Shown here: piece after piece, positions 37,212 to 45,951 of the stretch
Layout: each line of letters opens with the position of its first letter
How positions within the stretch are numbered: the first letter of the stretch is position 1
Origin: JAVBQL01 sp031549085
Lineage (GTDB): Bacteria; Spirochaetota; GWE2-31-10; MWDO01
Assembly (NCBI GenBank): GCA_031549085.1
Contig: JAVBQL010000009.1
Span: 15,837 to 79,836 of the forward strand
Direction of reading: 5' to 3'
DNA length: 64,000 nucleotides
Program-made: the position numbers and the translations under genes
The notes under the pieces: generated by a model
The model's input: the letters and a program-made list of their open reading frames with translations, nothing else
What the model was told of the DNA's origin: nothing
Databases searched by the model: none

Positions 37212-37443
37212 AATCTATCATAAACAAGGTTTCAGACCCTTGGATAGATTGCAAGACACTAGTCTCATATGGTTAATTAGAGTTAAACTCTATTTTGGGT
37301 ATAGCTTTCACTATACCCAATCTTTATAGTTTTTAATTAACAAGTCCATGCCACGCGGTTGGACTAGATCTCTTCCTTAATAGTGTCTAGGTAGTCTTCT
37401 GGTGTCTGAAACAATTGCGGTTCCAAGGTGTGGGCTTGTTTAT
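37212..37443 (+). ncRNA. ssrS: Candidate 6S RNA (long hairpin with central bubble)
   Basis: The region folds into one long interrupted hairpin. The closing stem is 37220-37228 with 37435-37443, then 37229-37237 with 37404-37412, then 37254-37261 with 37381-37388. A large bubble carries a small 3'-side hairpin (AGTCC/GGACT, 37343-37365). The apical arm pairs 37272-37279 with 37334-37341 and ends in the 10-bp stem TTGGGTATAG/CTATACCCAA. A long arm with an open central bubble and a 3'-side hairpin is the known 6S plan, where the bubble mimics an open promoter and binds sigma-70 RNA polymerase. Size (about 230 nt), promoter and terminators fit. Homology was not tested. Confidence 0.5.
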
Positions 37444-37447
37444 TATG

Positions 37448-37513
37448 AGCAAAGTGATTAACAAACTTTGCTTATTATAAGCAAGGCGAATAACAAGCTT
37501 TGCTTATTTTTTT
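37448..37513 (+). terminator. Tandem terminator hairpins of the 6S-like RNA
   Basis: Hairpin 1 is AGCAAAGT/ACTTTGCT (37448-37472). Hairpin 2 is ATAAGCAA/TTGCTTAT (37477-37507), followed by seven T. The two hairpins share related sequence (ATTAACAAACTTTGCTTAT versus AATAACAAGCTTTGCTTAT), so one looks like a duplicate of the other. Confidence 0.75.
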
Positions 37514-37720
37514 ACTCAAGTCCTTTTTAATAAACTGTAAAAATATTTTTATTATTAATATTTTATTACATAGTTTATTATTTATTTACTTTTAAATTCA
37601 AAAGTAAATATAAAACAAATTAATATCTTTAAAAAAAAATTTAAATATAATTAAAAATATTGTATAATTTTATAATATTTTTTTTAGTAATATTGTTTTT
37701 GATACAACTGGATTTAAAAA
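37514..37720 (+). other. AT-rich leader before the OmpA-like gene
   Basis: No gene was seen. TATAAT near 37671 could be a -10 box for the next gene, but there is no clear -35 box. Confidence 0.3.
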
Positions 37721-39376
37721 GTGATTTATATTAGGCGCATAGGGATCGTTGTTTTTTTACTTATATTATATAACCATTTTGCACTATCTCTTGATTTGAC
37801 AGATGATAGTATGGATTTAAGTAATGATGTGGTAGCTTTTGATTTAAATGTTGAGATGGTTGAGTATGATTTAAGCAGCGGTATAAAAAATAGTAATCTA
37901 TTTGATAATAGCACTGATATTGTTAATGATCATAAAAAAAATGGACTAATAGAATTGGATCTAACCAGTGATATAGAAGATTCTGCTCTATTGATTTATA
38001 GCAGTGATGATACTAACAGAGAGCAGCTAGTGGAAGAGCAGGTAAAATTGGATTTAACCAATGATACTTCAAATGATAAAGTTGAGGTTATAACAGTAGT
38101 AGAGGAGGGAGAGAGAGAAAAATTAGAAAAACCAACCAATTCAAAAGAGAAAAAAAATTACTTTCTGCGATGGTATAATAGATATAGAGAACCTTGGTAT
38201 TGCGGTTTCTTTATTGACGCTTTTATGAGCTGGTACTTTATTCCGCCTCCACTTACAGATTATGCTGTTGCATATCCAGGTTTTAGAGGCGGTATTGGTT
38301 ATGAGTATCTTGGTTTTATAGGTGAGGTTAGGAGTGGCTATACATATATAGAGGGGAATCACCCTATGATTGTGAGTAGTATAGAGGTGCCCCTATCATT
38401 CCACTTCAACTATGATTTTAGAATTACAAATTGGTTCTCTATAGAGCCGCAACTTGGAATTGGGGTGCTGTTTAGTGAGGTTACCCACTATGAGACTGCA
38501 ATAAATCTTCTAATAGATAAGAAGACAGTCTCAAATGGTGTTGAGTTTTTTATGTCAACTGAGGGGCGTCTAAATTTTGCTCTCTTGAATCGCTCGATAA
38601 TATTTTTTATAAGTATTGGGCTCGATTATCTTCAGGAGAAGACAGGCCCTGTTGCATCTCCTACATTAAATGTGGGGGTTAGGATTCATCCTGGCAGGAT
38701 GGTCTCTCCTATAGAGAAGCTTGCTAAAAAAATAGAGAGTAAAAGAAGAGAAAAGTTAGAGCCTAAAAAAACTACAATACTAGAAGAAGATGAGATAAAA
38801 AAAGATAATACTAATGAAGAGGAACACATAGAAAAAAATGAAGAGATAATAGAGATAGTAGTAGATGATCTATCTGGTGATACTATAGTAGAGAGTAGTG
38901 ATCTATCCAGTGATACAACTGTTCTGATTGAAGATGAGACAGATGATCTGGCTGTTAAAGAGGAAGTTCTGATTGAAAAAATTGATTTTACTATCTATTT
39001 CAATAAAAATTCAGCCCTCCTTACAAGAGAGGCTGCAGCTGAGCTTGATAATATAGTAAAACTTCTATCAGAGAACAGTGATAGTGAGTTTATAATAAGT
39101 GGTTACTCTGCACCATTTTATAGCAGGGAGGCTAGGGTTGCCATATCAAGAAGAAGGGCATATAACTGCTACAATTATATTAAAGATAGATATAATATAG
39201 AGCCTGAGAGAGTAAAGGTGCAATATTATGGTTCTGAAAATAGGGGTGAGGGAGTTGTTTCCATAGAGCTATATATAAAAAAAGAGATCAGAACCTCTTT
39301 AAAAGAGGAATTTGAGAATATAGAAATTGAGGGTTATGATATTTTGGAGGAGAAAAATGAGCAAGATGAGCAGTAG
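37721..39376 (+). CDS. OmpA-family outer-membrane protein with Asp-rich repeat segments
   Basis: This 551-residue protein starts at GTG with a weak Shine-Dalgarno and has a signal peptide (IVVFLLILYNHFALS). Residues about 24-125 are acidic with recurring LDLT(D/N)D and DLSS/DLTSD elements. Residues about 150-335 look like a beta-barrel (GFRGGIGYEYLGFIGEVRSG, VPLSFHFNYDF, EPQLGIGVLF). A Glu/Lys linker follows, with DDLSGD and DLSSD again. The C-terminal OmpA-like domain (about 420-535) has DFTIYFNKNSALLTREAAAE and SRRRAYNCYNYI. The 3' end overlaps the giant lipoprotein by 20 nt, so the pair is probably made together. Confidence 0.75.
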   Translation: MIYIRRIGIVVFLLILYNHFALSLDLTDDSMDLSNDVVAFDLNVEMVEYDLSSGIKNSNLFDNSTDIVNDHKKNGLIELDLTSDIEDSALLIYSSDDTNREQLVEEQVKLDLTNDTSNDKVEVITVVEEGEREKLEKPTNSKEKKNYFLRWYNRYREPWYCGFFIDAFMSWYFIPPPLTDYAVAYPGFRGGIGYEYLGFIGEVRSGYTYIEGNHPMIVSSIEVPLSFHFNYDFRITNWFSIEPQLGIGVLFSEVTHYETAINLLIDKKTVSNGVEFFMSTEGRLNFALLNRSIIFFISIGLDYLQEKTGPVASPTLNVGVRIHPGRMVSPIEKLAKKIESKRREKLEPKKTTILEEDEIKKDNTNEEEHIEKNEEIIEIVVDDLSGDTIVESSDLSSDTTVLIEDETDDLAVKEEVLIEKIDFTIYFNKNSALLTREAAAELDNIVKLLSENSDSEFIISGYSAPFYSREARVAISRRRAYNCYNYIKDRYNIEPERVKVQYYGSENRGEGVVSIELYIKKEIRTSLKEEFENIEIEGYDILEEKNEQDEQ

Positions 39377-42300
39377 AAAAACAAAAAGTTTAATATTGAT
39401 AATTTTATCATTAATATTAATCTTATCTTGTAACAATGACTTTTTTTATGATCTAATACCGCCAAGCGGTGATAGGATAGAGTCATTCTCTGTATCGGGG
39501 CAAAAGAATTCAAACATAGGTGATAACAATGTCACATTTACAGTTACACCAGATTTTGATTTAAGAAAAGTGGTGCCATCCATAACTATCTCAGAGAAGG
39601 CGACTATAGTCCCTATAACTATGGACTATGTATTAAAGGTGTTTCCACAAGAAGATCTTATAAAGCTATCGATGAAGCTTTATACACTTGATATGCCAGC
39701 TATAATTGATTTGGTGATTGATACAATAACAAAAAACAAAGATTTTAATGCTCCTGCAATAGATATACCAATAGATTTTCAGCAGCCTGTAACTTTTGTG
39801 GTGGTATCTGCTATGGGAACATCAAGAACTTATAGTATCTCTGCAAAAGTTGATAGTACAACTGTTGTAATGACAGATTTTATCTTCTCAAAATATAATA
39901 ACCCAGAACTTATCACAGATGCGAGGGGGACAATAGATCATTCAAATAGAACCATAAATGTTAATGTGCTATATCCTATGGATTTTCCAATCTCATATAA
40001 ACTAATCCCTACCTTTGTAATAAGCGGTGATAAGGTCATTGATAAAAATAGTGCAACAATTAAGAGTGATGAGACAGAGATACTATTTTCTCCTATTGGA
40101 AACGCCACATTTGATCCTGTCTATCCAGGACTTGGAACGGTTACAACTGAGCTCACAGTATCAAAGAGTGGCTATCCATCAACAACATATACACTTAATA
40201 TAATATTTGCGGAAGATCCAGACTCCATTAGGAGTATAATTGATTTTAGATTCTACAAGGCAGACAATCTTGGCAAAATAAAGTCTACTGCTATGGGGGC
40301 AATAAGCAAAGATGGCGACTATGGTTTTATCGATGTGACAGTTTTTTATGATGGAAATGCTGCCACTCCACCTCCATATAATCTAACTCCAGCATTTTTA
40401 TCACCGGGCATAGTTACAGTTTCGGGAGTGGAGCAGTTCTCTTCAGTGAGTGGGCAAAATTTTTCTAAAACAATTGAGTATCTATGTACTGCAAGGAATG
40501 CCAATTTTAGAAGGCTATACACTGTGCAGGTAAACTTTGTTAGAATTGAGCCAGCAGCAGAGACACAAGCCAGCATATCCGATTTTGGTTTTAGAAAAAT
40601 TGCAAACAGCGGAATGGCGCTAGATTCTCAGGCAACTATAAATCAAGATAAGGGGATAATACTCGCTGAGGTTAAATATGCAGGAGCGACTCCTCCAGAG
40701 AGCTTGATACCATACTTTAGTGCGACAGGCACTGTAAAGGTGCGAGATGTAATTCAAAGCAGTGGTTTTAGCAGTGGGGACTTTAGATATGTTGTTATAT
40801 ATAAGGTTGCCTCTTTTGATGGAGCTAGAACAAAAGATTATCGTGTTGAGATAAATTTTGTTAGAGATGATAGGTCTGCCTGTGAGCTAAAAACTTTCAA
40901 CTTTGAAAAATTGCGTAATGTGACGCTATCAAAAGATGTTATTGGAAACATCGATCAGCGAAATATGACAATATTTATGTTGATCCCATTTGGTGGTGAC
41001 TCAGCAAATACAGATTTTGTTGCAAATTTTACAGCAGAGGGCACTATAAAAATTGATGGGGTAGAGATGACAAGCGGATTCTCCACATTAAATTATAGCA
41101 AACCAAAGACTTTAACAGTGACATCTATAAATGGCCTCTATACAAAGAGCTATACAATATCGCTTCAGGAAGTTGGGGGAATTGTATATGTCAACAAGAG
41201 TGCTATGGGCAAAAATAATGGAACCAGCTGGACAAATGCCTTTACAACAATTGATGATGCGATGCGAAGCCTTGACTCAGCTTCCTCCAGCACCACAGAG
41301 GTTTGGGTGACTAAGGGGGACTACTCACTTCTAACAAATGGAATCCCTGTAAGCTCTAATACATTGGTTGTTGGGGGATTTGAGGGAGATGAAAAAGCTA
41401 CAAGTGAGAGAGTTGCAGGCATAAAGACGACTCTTAAGTTTAATGGAGCAAGCAAAAAGCTCTTTGTTGGCAGCGGTTTAAAGGGAACTGTTATGATCGA
41501 CTCATTTGAGTTTAAAGATATAAAGCTTAACGGGACGGGGAGTGCATTAAAGGATAGTGCTATACTATTTGATCTAAAGTTTAGTGATAACGCTACCACA
41601 TCGGGCGTTGAGCTTATCAATTGTACATTTGATAATATATATGACACCTCTGATAGAAGGGCACTCATCTATGTTGATGGAAACCTAATCCTCTCCAACA
41701 GCAAGTTTAGTGATATATATGCAAAGGGTGATACACTTTTTCATATTACAAAAAATTTTACTATAAATGAGTCTGAATTTTCTAATATAACAGAAAAAGA
41801 GTCTATAAAAAATAGGGGAGTTGCACGGGTTGGAAAAAACTTTACTTTGAAAGAGTCGAGCTTTAAATCCATTCAAATGGTGACGGACTCAACAGGCTTT
41901 GATGTCTCTGGAGATGTGCTTATAGAGAAGGGTATCTTTGATACAGTGGGTGAGTCAAAATGGAACTATATGACAGGGTATTATGAAGCAGACAACATCA
42001 GTGTGCTCTTTAAAATCGCGGGTAAGGTTAATATAGGTGAATCGGTTTTTGATAACATTTTTGGGGCGACACTTAATATTGATAATAGCGGCAAATCAAC
42101 AACTCTCTATAGATCGACCTTTGCTCACTGCTTTGAGGATAGTGATAAGAGCAGGGATCTAATAAATATCCATATAAAAGATGGGGGAGACCTCAACATT
42201 GATGGCTCTACTTTTAGTGATGAGCTCTTGACAGATTCTTCTTATCGAAGAAACTTTATTAGTGGCAGTAGTAGTATCCCTCGTATTACCTCTGTCGTCC

Positions 42301-45005
42301 CAACCCATATAGTCGCTGAAAATCTTAAGAGCAGCAGCACAAAAGGGACTCTTAATATCACAAACACCAATATTAATAAGATCACAAGCGGTAACAAAAG
42401 CTTGGGATATATAGCCCTATCAGGATTTAACAATGTAAATATCACAGGATCAGATATAAGTGCCGTTGCAAAAATTGGAGGAAAAAATGTGACCATATCG
42501 GGCACTACATACAACTCCTACCTCCGCTGTTTTGATACATTTAAGTTTGGTTCATATTTGGCGACCAACGACTATCAATATAATGAGGAGATCTCCATAT
42601 ATGATACGGTGAATGGAGCTATGGCAGAGAGCAGTGTCACCATTGCAAATAGCACATTTAATATGGCATCAGTTGAAGTATTTATTAATGGACGGTGGGG
42701 CGAATATATATCATATTCAAAGGGCTTAATATTTATAAATGGAGAGGGGAGTGTAAATGGCTCTACTTTTAACAATGTGCTATCTGGCGGAATAAGAAGC
42801 ACAAAAAAACTTACCATAAGTGACTCCACCTTTACTGGCATTAGAAACTATTTTGATAACAACAATAAGCACAATGCAGTAAACCCATTTATAAGCTGCC
42901 CTATAAATAGCACATTTGAGAGAACAAGTTTTAGTGGTATTTCTATGCGGCAATATCAGGCTATTACTTCAAGTATCAGAGAACTAATCTTTGACCTTGT
43001 TAATGAGGGTGGATTTGATAGAAACTTAACCTTTAATGATTGCAAATTTAATACCCTAGCCTTTACAAAACAGTTTGTACCAACAAACATTGATAAGCCA
43101 ATTGCACTCCTAAAATTTATTAGATGTGAAGTTAATGTTGGTTTTTATCAAACTGTTCCAGATCATAACTATAATGTGATATTTAAGGAGTCAAAGATAA
43201 GCTCAGCCCTATCCATTCTTGGCACTGTTGATATAGATGGTTCTTCTGTTATTGGAGGAACTATGGTAGCGAAGGCACTTGGAAGCTCCTTTGTTGACTC
43301 CACAATGAGTGGAGGCAGCCTCTCCATATATGGAGCAACTGTATCTGACAACTCAATAAGTGGAAACAGCACCTATCTATATTGCTACTCCAACAGCACC
43401 ATAAAAGATTGTAATATATCATATTATGGCAATATTATGCTTGATAGTGGCTCTATAAATGATTGCTCATTCATTGGAGGAAATCTCACTTTAAGTAGCG
43501 CTGCAGCGGCGGATAATGCAACATTTGCCAGCAATGGAAAGCTAACTCTAAACAGCAGCTCTACTGCAACAAACTGCAGAGCATCAAACAGCACCATAAG
43601 TGTAAATGACGGCAGCACTTTTAAAAATTCTACCTCTGTGAAGGATACTACTACAATTGTTGCTGGGGCGGGCTCTATTATGACAAATTGTACTATCTCT
43701 GGCGGTAGTGTTGGTGTAAATAGTGAGGGCACCTTAAGCTACTCTCCATCTATTATAGGTACAAGACTCTCTGTTGTTGATGCAAATTCAATAATAACAA
43801 ACTGTACATCAATATCTGGAGCTTCTATTTCTGTAGGCAAGGTGGGAGGCCATGAGGGTGCAACTCTAAAGAGCTGCCCATCTATAAAAAACAGTACTCT
43901 TACTATTGAGGGAGTAAACTCTTTTGTAGATAGCTGCGGAGGTAGTGAAAACAGTTTTACACTTTATGAGAGTGGTTCATTAAAAAATTCATCTTTTGAT
44001 AAGAGTATAAATATTGCTATGTATGTAGGAGCAGCAATCTACAATACAACATTCACAAATAGTGGGGGAGGTATTTCTGCTGAAAGCTCAAAAATTACTT
44101 TGGATAAAGTCAACTTCTATGGAGGTGGAACGCAGTTTGTGTCATTTAACTCATCTGGAAGCAAAACTATTAAAGAGTCTAGATTTGAAAATATAGGTAG
44201 AGTAGAATTAGATAATACAAATGTTACAAATACTATTTTTAAAGATCTAAAATATGTATCTGGCGCTTCTCTTATTAGAAATTCGACAAGAAAAGATACG
44301 AGAAACAGCAGCTCAATCAAAAATTTTGAAAATATTGCAAGTAATATTTATGTTTATAACTCTTCTAGTAGTAATATCATATTTCACAATGTCAATGGTG
44401 GAATAGATGCTTCTGACTTTAGTTTTGAAAATTGTACATTTACTATGGACTCTGACAAAGCAGTAGATGGTCCATATTTAAGATGTAGTGATGATAATTA
44501 TGGTAATCCAGTTATTTCAAAAATTACCAACTGTACATTTCAAGATATTATAAATAGTTCAAACTGTTTTATTGGTGAAGAGGGTAATAAAATCTATCGG
44601 AATAATTTAAAAATGGGAAGTGCTATAAGAGCAATCAATGTTGATATAAAAGATAGCACTTTTATACGCTGCAATTCACCAAATGATTTTTGGCCTGGAA
44701 ATTCTACTATACATGTATTATCTTCTGATATTTTCTATAATAATACTAATAATACTAACATAACTAATTGTACCTTTGTAGATTGTGATTTAAAGCCAGG
44801 GCTGATGACTGGCACTGTTATATCAGCCAATCCATATAACATTAATGTCGAAGATCGATATACTGGTAACTTAAATATCAAAAATTGTAATGTTGTGGCT
44901 GGTGGTAGTTATAACATTTTTCCATTTGCTAAAAATTATGGTTATCCAATAAATGTTAATATTGATAATAATTGTAGGATTAATGGATTTATGCCATGGC
45001 CATGA
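39357..45005 (+). CDS. Giant beta-helix surface lipoprotein
   Basis: This protein of about 1882 residues starts at ATG 39357 behind GGAGGAG; an in-frame start 30 nt earlier would bury that site. The lipobox is LILILSC (Cys about 25). Residues about 30-605 hold about five Ig-like, DUF5018-like repeats (for example ITDFGF...GTI...VPY...PxF patterns and SFSVSG, IIDFRFYK, ISDFGFRK, LKTFNFEK openings). From about 608 (IVYVNKSAMGKNNGTSWTNA) to the end runs a very long right-handed beta-helix with recurrent SxF, NCTF and GSxxxNxTF rungs. It is probably a surface fibre or adhesin. No catalytic site is evident. By eye the last 900 nt are more AT-rich than the preceding part. Confidence 0.78.
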   Translation: MSKMSSRKTKSLILIILSLILILSCNNDFFYDLIPPSGDRIESFSVSGQKNSNIGDNNVTFTVTPDFDLRKVVPSITISEKATIVPITMDYVLKVFPQEDLIKLSMKLYTLDMPAIIDLVIDTITKNKDFNAPAIDIPIDFQQPVTFVVVSAMGTSRTYSISAKVDSTTVVMTDFIFSKYNNPELITDARGTIDHSNRTINVNVLYPMDFPISYKLIPTFVISGDKVIDKNSATIKSDETEILFSPIGNATFDPVYPGLGTVTTELTVSKSGYPSTTYTLNIIFAEDPDSIRSIIDFRFYKADNLGKIKSTAMGAISKDGDYGFIDVTVFYDGNAATPPPYNLTPAFLSPGIVTVSGVEQFSSVSGQNFSKTIEYLCTARNANFRRLYTVQVNFVRIEPAAETQASISDFGFRKIANSGMALDSQATINQDKGIILAEVKYAGATPPESLIPYFSATGTVKVRDVIQSSGFSSGDFRYVVIYKVASFDGARTKDYRVEINFVRDDRSACELKTFNFEKLRNVTLSKDVIGNIDQRNMTIFMLIPFGGDSANTDFVANFTAEGTIKIDGVEMTSGFSTLNYSKPKTLTVTSINGLYTKSYTISLQEVGGIVYVNKSAMGKNNGTSWTNAFTTIDDAMRSLDSASSSTTEVWVTKGDYSLLTNGIPVSSNTLVVGGFEGDEKATSERVAGIKTTLKFNGASKKLFVGSGLKGTVMIDSFEFKDIKLNGTGSALKDSAILFDLKFSDNATTSGVELINCTFDNIYDTSDRRALIYVDGNLILSNSKFSDIYAKGDTLFHITKNFTINESEFSNITEKESIKNRGVARVGKNFTLKESSFKSIQMVTDSTGFDVSGDVLIEKGIFDTVGESKWNYMTGYYEADNISVLFKIAGKVNIGESVFDNIFGATLNIDNSGKSTTLYRSTFAHCFEDSDKSRDLINIHIKDGGDLNIDGSTFSDELLTDSSYRRNFISGSSSIPRITSVVPTHIVAENLKSSSTKGTLNITNTNINKITSGNKSLGYIALSGFNNVNITGSDISAVAKIGGKNVTISGTTYNSYLRCFDTFKFGSYLATNDYQYNEEISIYDTVNGAMAESSVTIANSTFNMASVEVFINGRWGEYISYSKGLIFINGEGSVNGSTFNNVLSGGIRSTKKLTISDSTFTGIRNYFDNNNKHNAVNPFISCPINSTFERTSFSGISMRQYQAITSSIRELIFDLVNEGGFDRNLTFNDCKFNTLAFTKQFVPTNIDKPIALLKFIRCEVNVGFYQTVPDHNYNVIFKESKISSALSILGTVDIDGSSVIGGTMVAKALGSSFVDSTMSGGSLSIYGATVSDNSISGNSTYLYCYSNSTIKDCNISYYGNIMLDSGSINDCSFIGGNLTLSSAAAADNATFASNGKLTLNSSSTATNCRASNSTISVNDGSTFKNSTSVKDTTTIVAGAGSIMTNCTISGGSVGVNSEGTLSYSPSIIGTRLSVVDANSIITNCTSISGASISVGKVGGHEGATLKSCPSIKNSTLTIEGVNSFVDSCGGSENSFTLYESGSLKNSSFDKSINIAMYVGAAIYNTTFTNSGGGISAESSKITLDKVNFYGGGTQFVSFNSSGSKTIKESRFENIGRVELDNTNVTNTIFKDLKYVSGASLIRNSTRKDTRNSSSIKNFENIASNIYVYNSSSSNIIFHNVNGGIDASDFSFENCTFTMDSDKAVDGPYLRCSDDNYGNPVISKITNCTFQDIINSSNCFIGEEGNKIYRNNLKMGSAIRAINVDIKDSTFIRCNSPNDFWPGNSTIHVLSSDIFYNNTNNTNITNCTFVDCDLKPGLMTGTVISANPYNINVEDRYTGNLNIKNCNVVAGGSYNIFPFAKNYGYPINVNIDNNCRINGFMPWP

Positions 45006-45094
45006 TAACAAAATAATAAAAGAGATCATTTAAGTTTATATTACTTAAATTAGAGTTTGCTCAATTTCAATATTTTCCTAAAAATCAAATTTTT

Positions 45095-45127
45095 CTACCT
45101 AAAGCCTTTTGGTTTTGGGTAGTTTTT
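45095..45127 (+). terminator. Terminator after the giant lipoprotein
   Basis: The 12-bp stem CTACCTAAAGCC/GGTTTTGGGTAG with two G-U pairs and a TTTT loop is followed by TTTTT. Confidence 0.75.
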
Positions 45128-45171
45128 CTTTTTTGCTGTTTTTAGATAGGGAGGAGTGGAGAGAAAGTAAA

Positions 45172-45333
45172 TTATTTCAATATTTTAGTTTCTTTCATTC
45201 CTAATTCTCTATCCAAAGCTCTAGATCCATTTTGAAAATATTTAATAATCTCATCAAAATCCTTCTCTTCTATATCTTTAGAAATTTCATCTCTAATTTC
45301 TCTTAATACTTTCATAGTATCAATGTCATTCAT
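45172..45333 (-). CDS. Small partner protein of the PIN toxin (putative antitoxin)
   Basis: This 53-residue ORF opens MNDIDTMKVLREIRDEISKD, has EEKDFDEIIKYFQNGSRALD in the middle and ends in ETKILK. It is highly charged and likely helical, like the small proteins paired with many PIN-domain toxins. It overlaps the 3' end of the PIN gene by 8 nt, with GGAGG inside the PIN gene about 10 nt before its ATG, so it is translationally coupled. An antitoxin role is inferred from context. Confidence 0.65.
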   Translation of the reverse strand: MNDIDTMKVLREIRDEISKDIEEKDFDEIIKYFQNGSRALDRELGMKETKILK

Positions 45334-45787
45334 GCAATGTAACCTCCATTGGAGAGTATATTTCTATCGTTTTATATCCCAATTCCAAATTGATAGAATT
45401 AAAAAATCTAATTTTATCATATCTCACAATATGCTTAAAATTCCAGCTTACCAATATATCAATATTATTAATGGTTGCCAAGGCAATATGTAGGGCATCC
45501 TCAAAATATTTTATGGGAACCACTTTTCTATCTTGATATATTTTTGCCAACTCCAATACTTCTTTGTCAAGATCTAGAATAAGTGGATTATAATCCAATA
45601 ACTCTTTAAACTTTAATCTTACAAATTCTGGTGCTTTCTTTATTTCTACCTTGACCACCTCTGAAGTTACTGGAATAAATAGACCATACTTTATATCTCT
45701 AAACAAACTAAGAGACCATTTAGAAAACTCTTTATCAAAACATCCACCTATAACAGATGTATCTAAATATATTTTTTGTTTATTCAT
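45326..45787 (-). CDS. PIN-domain protein (VapC-like toxin)
   Basis: This 153-residue single PIN domain carries the acidic residues expected at the metal site: Asp in IYLDTSVIGG, Glu in SEVVKVEIKK, Asp in FEDALHIALA and Asp in NIDILVSWNFKHIV. Such proteins are Mg-dependent ribonucleases, usually toxins of type II toxin-antitoxin pairs that cleave tRNA or rRNA. The small ORF downstream on the same strand is the probable partner. The target is unknown. Confidence 0.8.
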   Translation of the reverse strand: MNKQKIYLDTSVIGGCFDKEFSKWSLSLFRDIKYGLFIPVTSEVVKVEIKKAPEFVRLKFKELLDYNPLILDLDKEVLELAKIYQDRKVVPIKYFEDALHIALATINNIDILVSWNFKHIVRYDKIRFFNSINLELGYKTIEIYSPMEVTLHE

Positions 45788-45951
45788 ACTTTATTATACT
45801 ACTTAAATAAATTTCAATCAACAAAATAACTCCATTTTTTAAATAAGTTTGTGGGAGGGGAGAAGGTTTAAGAGCTTGAACTCTATTTAAAAGATTTTAT
45901 TTAAAAGAGTGTTTTATCAATTTATTAACATATAATTAGACATAATATATA

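Noticed and set aside
37200..37513. T-box or other amino-acid riboswitch
   Set aside because: The conserved T-box bulge sequence is absent in sense orientation, and the downstream gene is an OmpA-like protein rather than an amino-acid gene.
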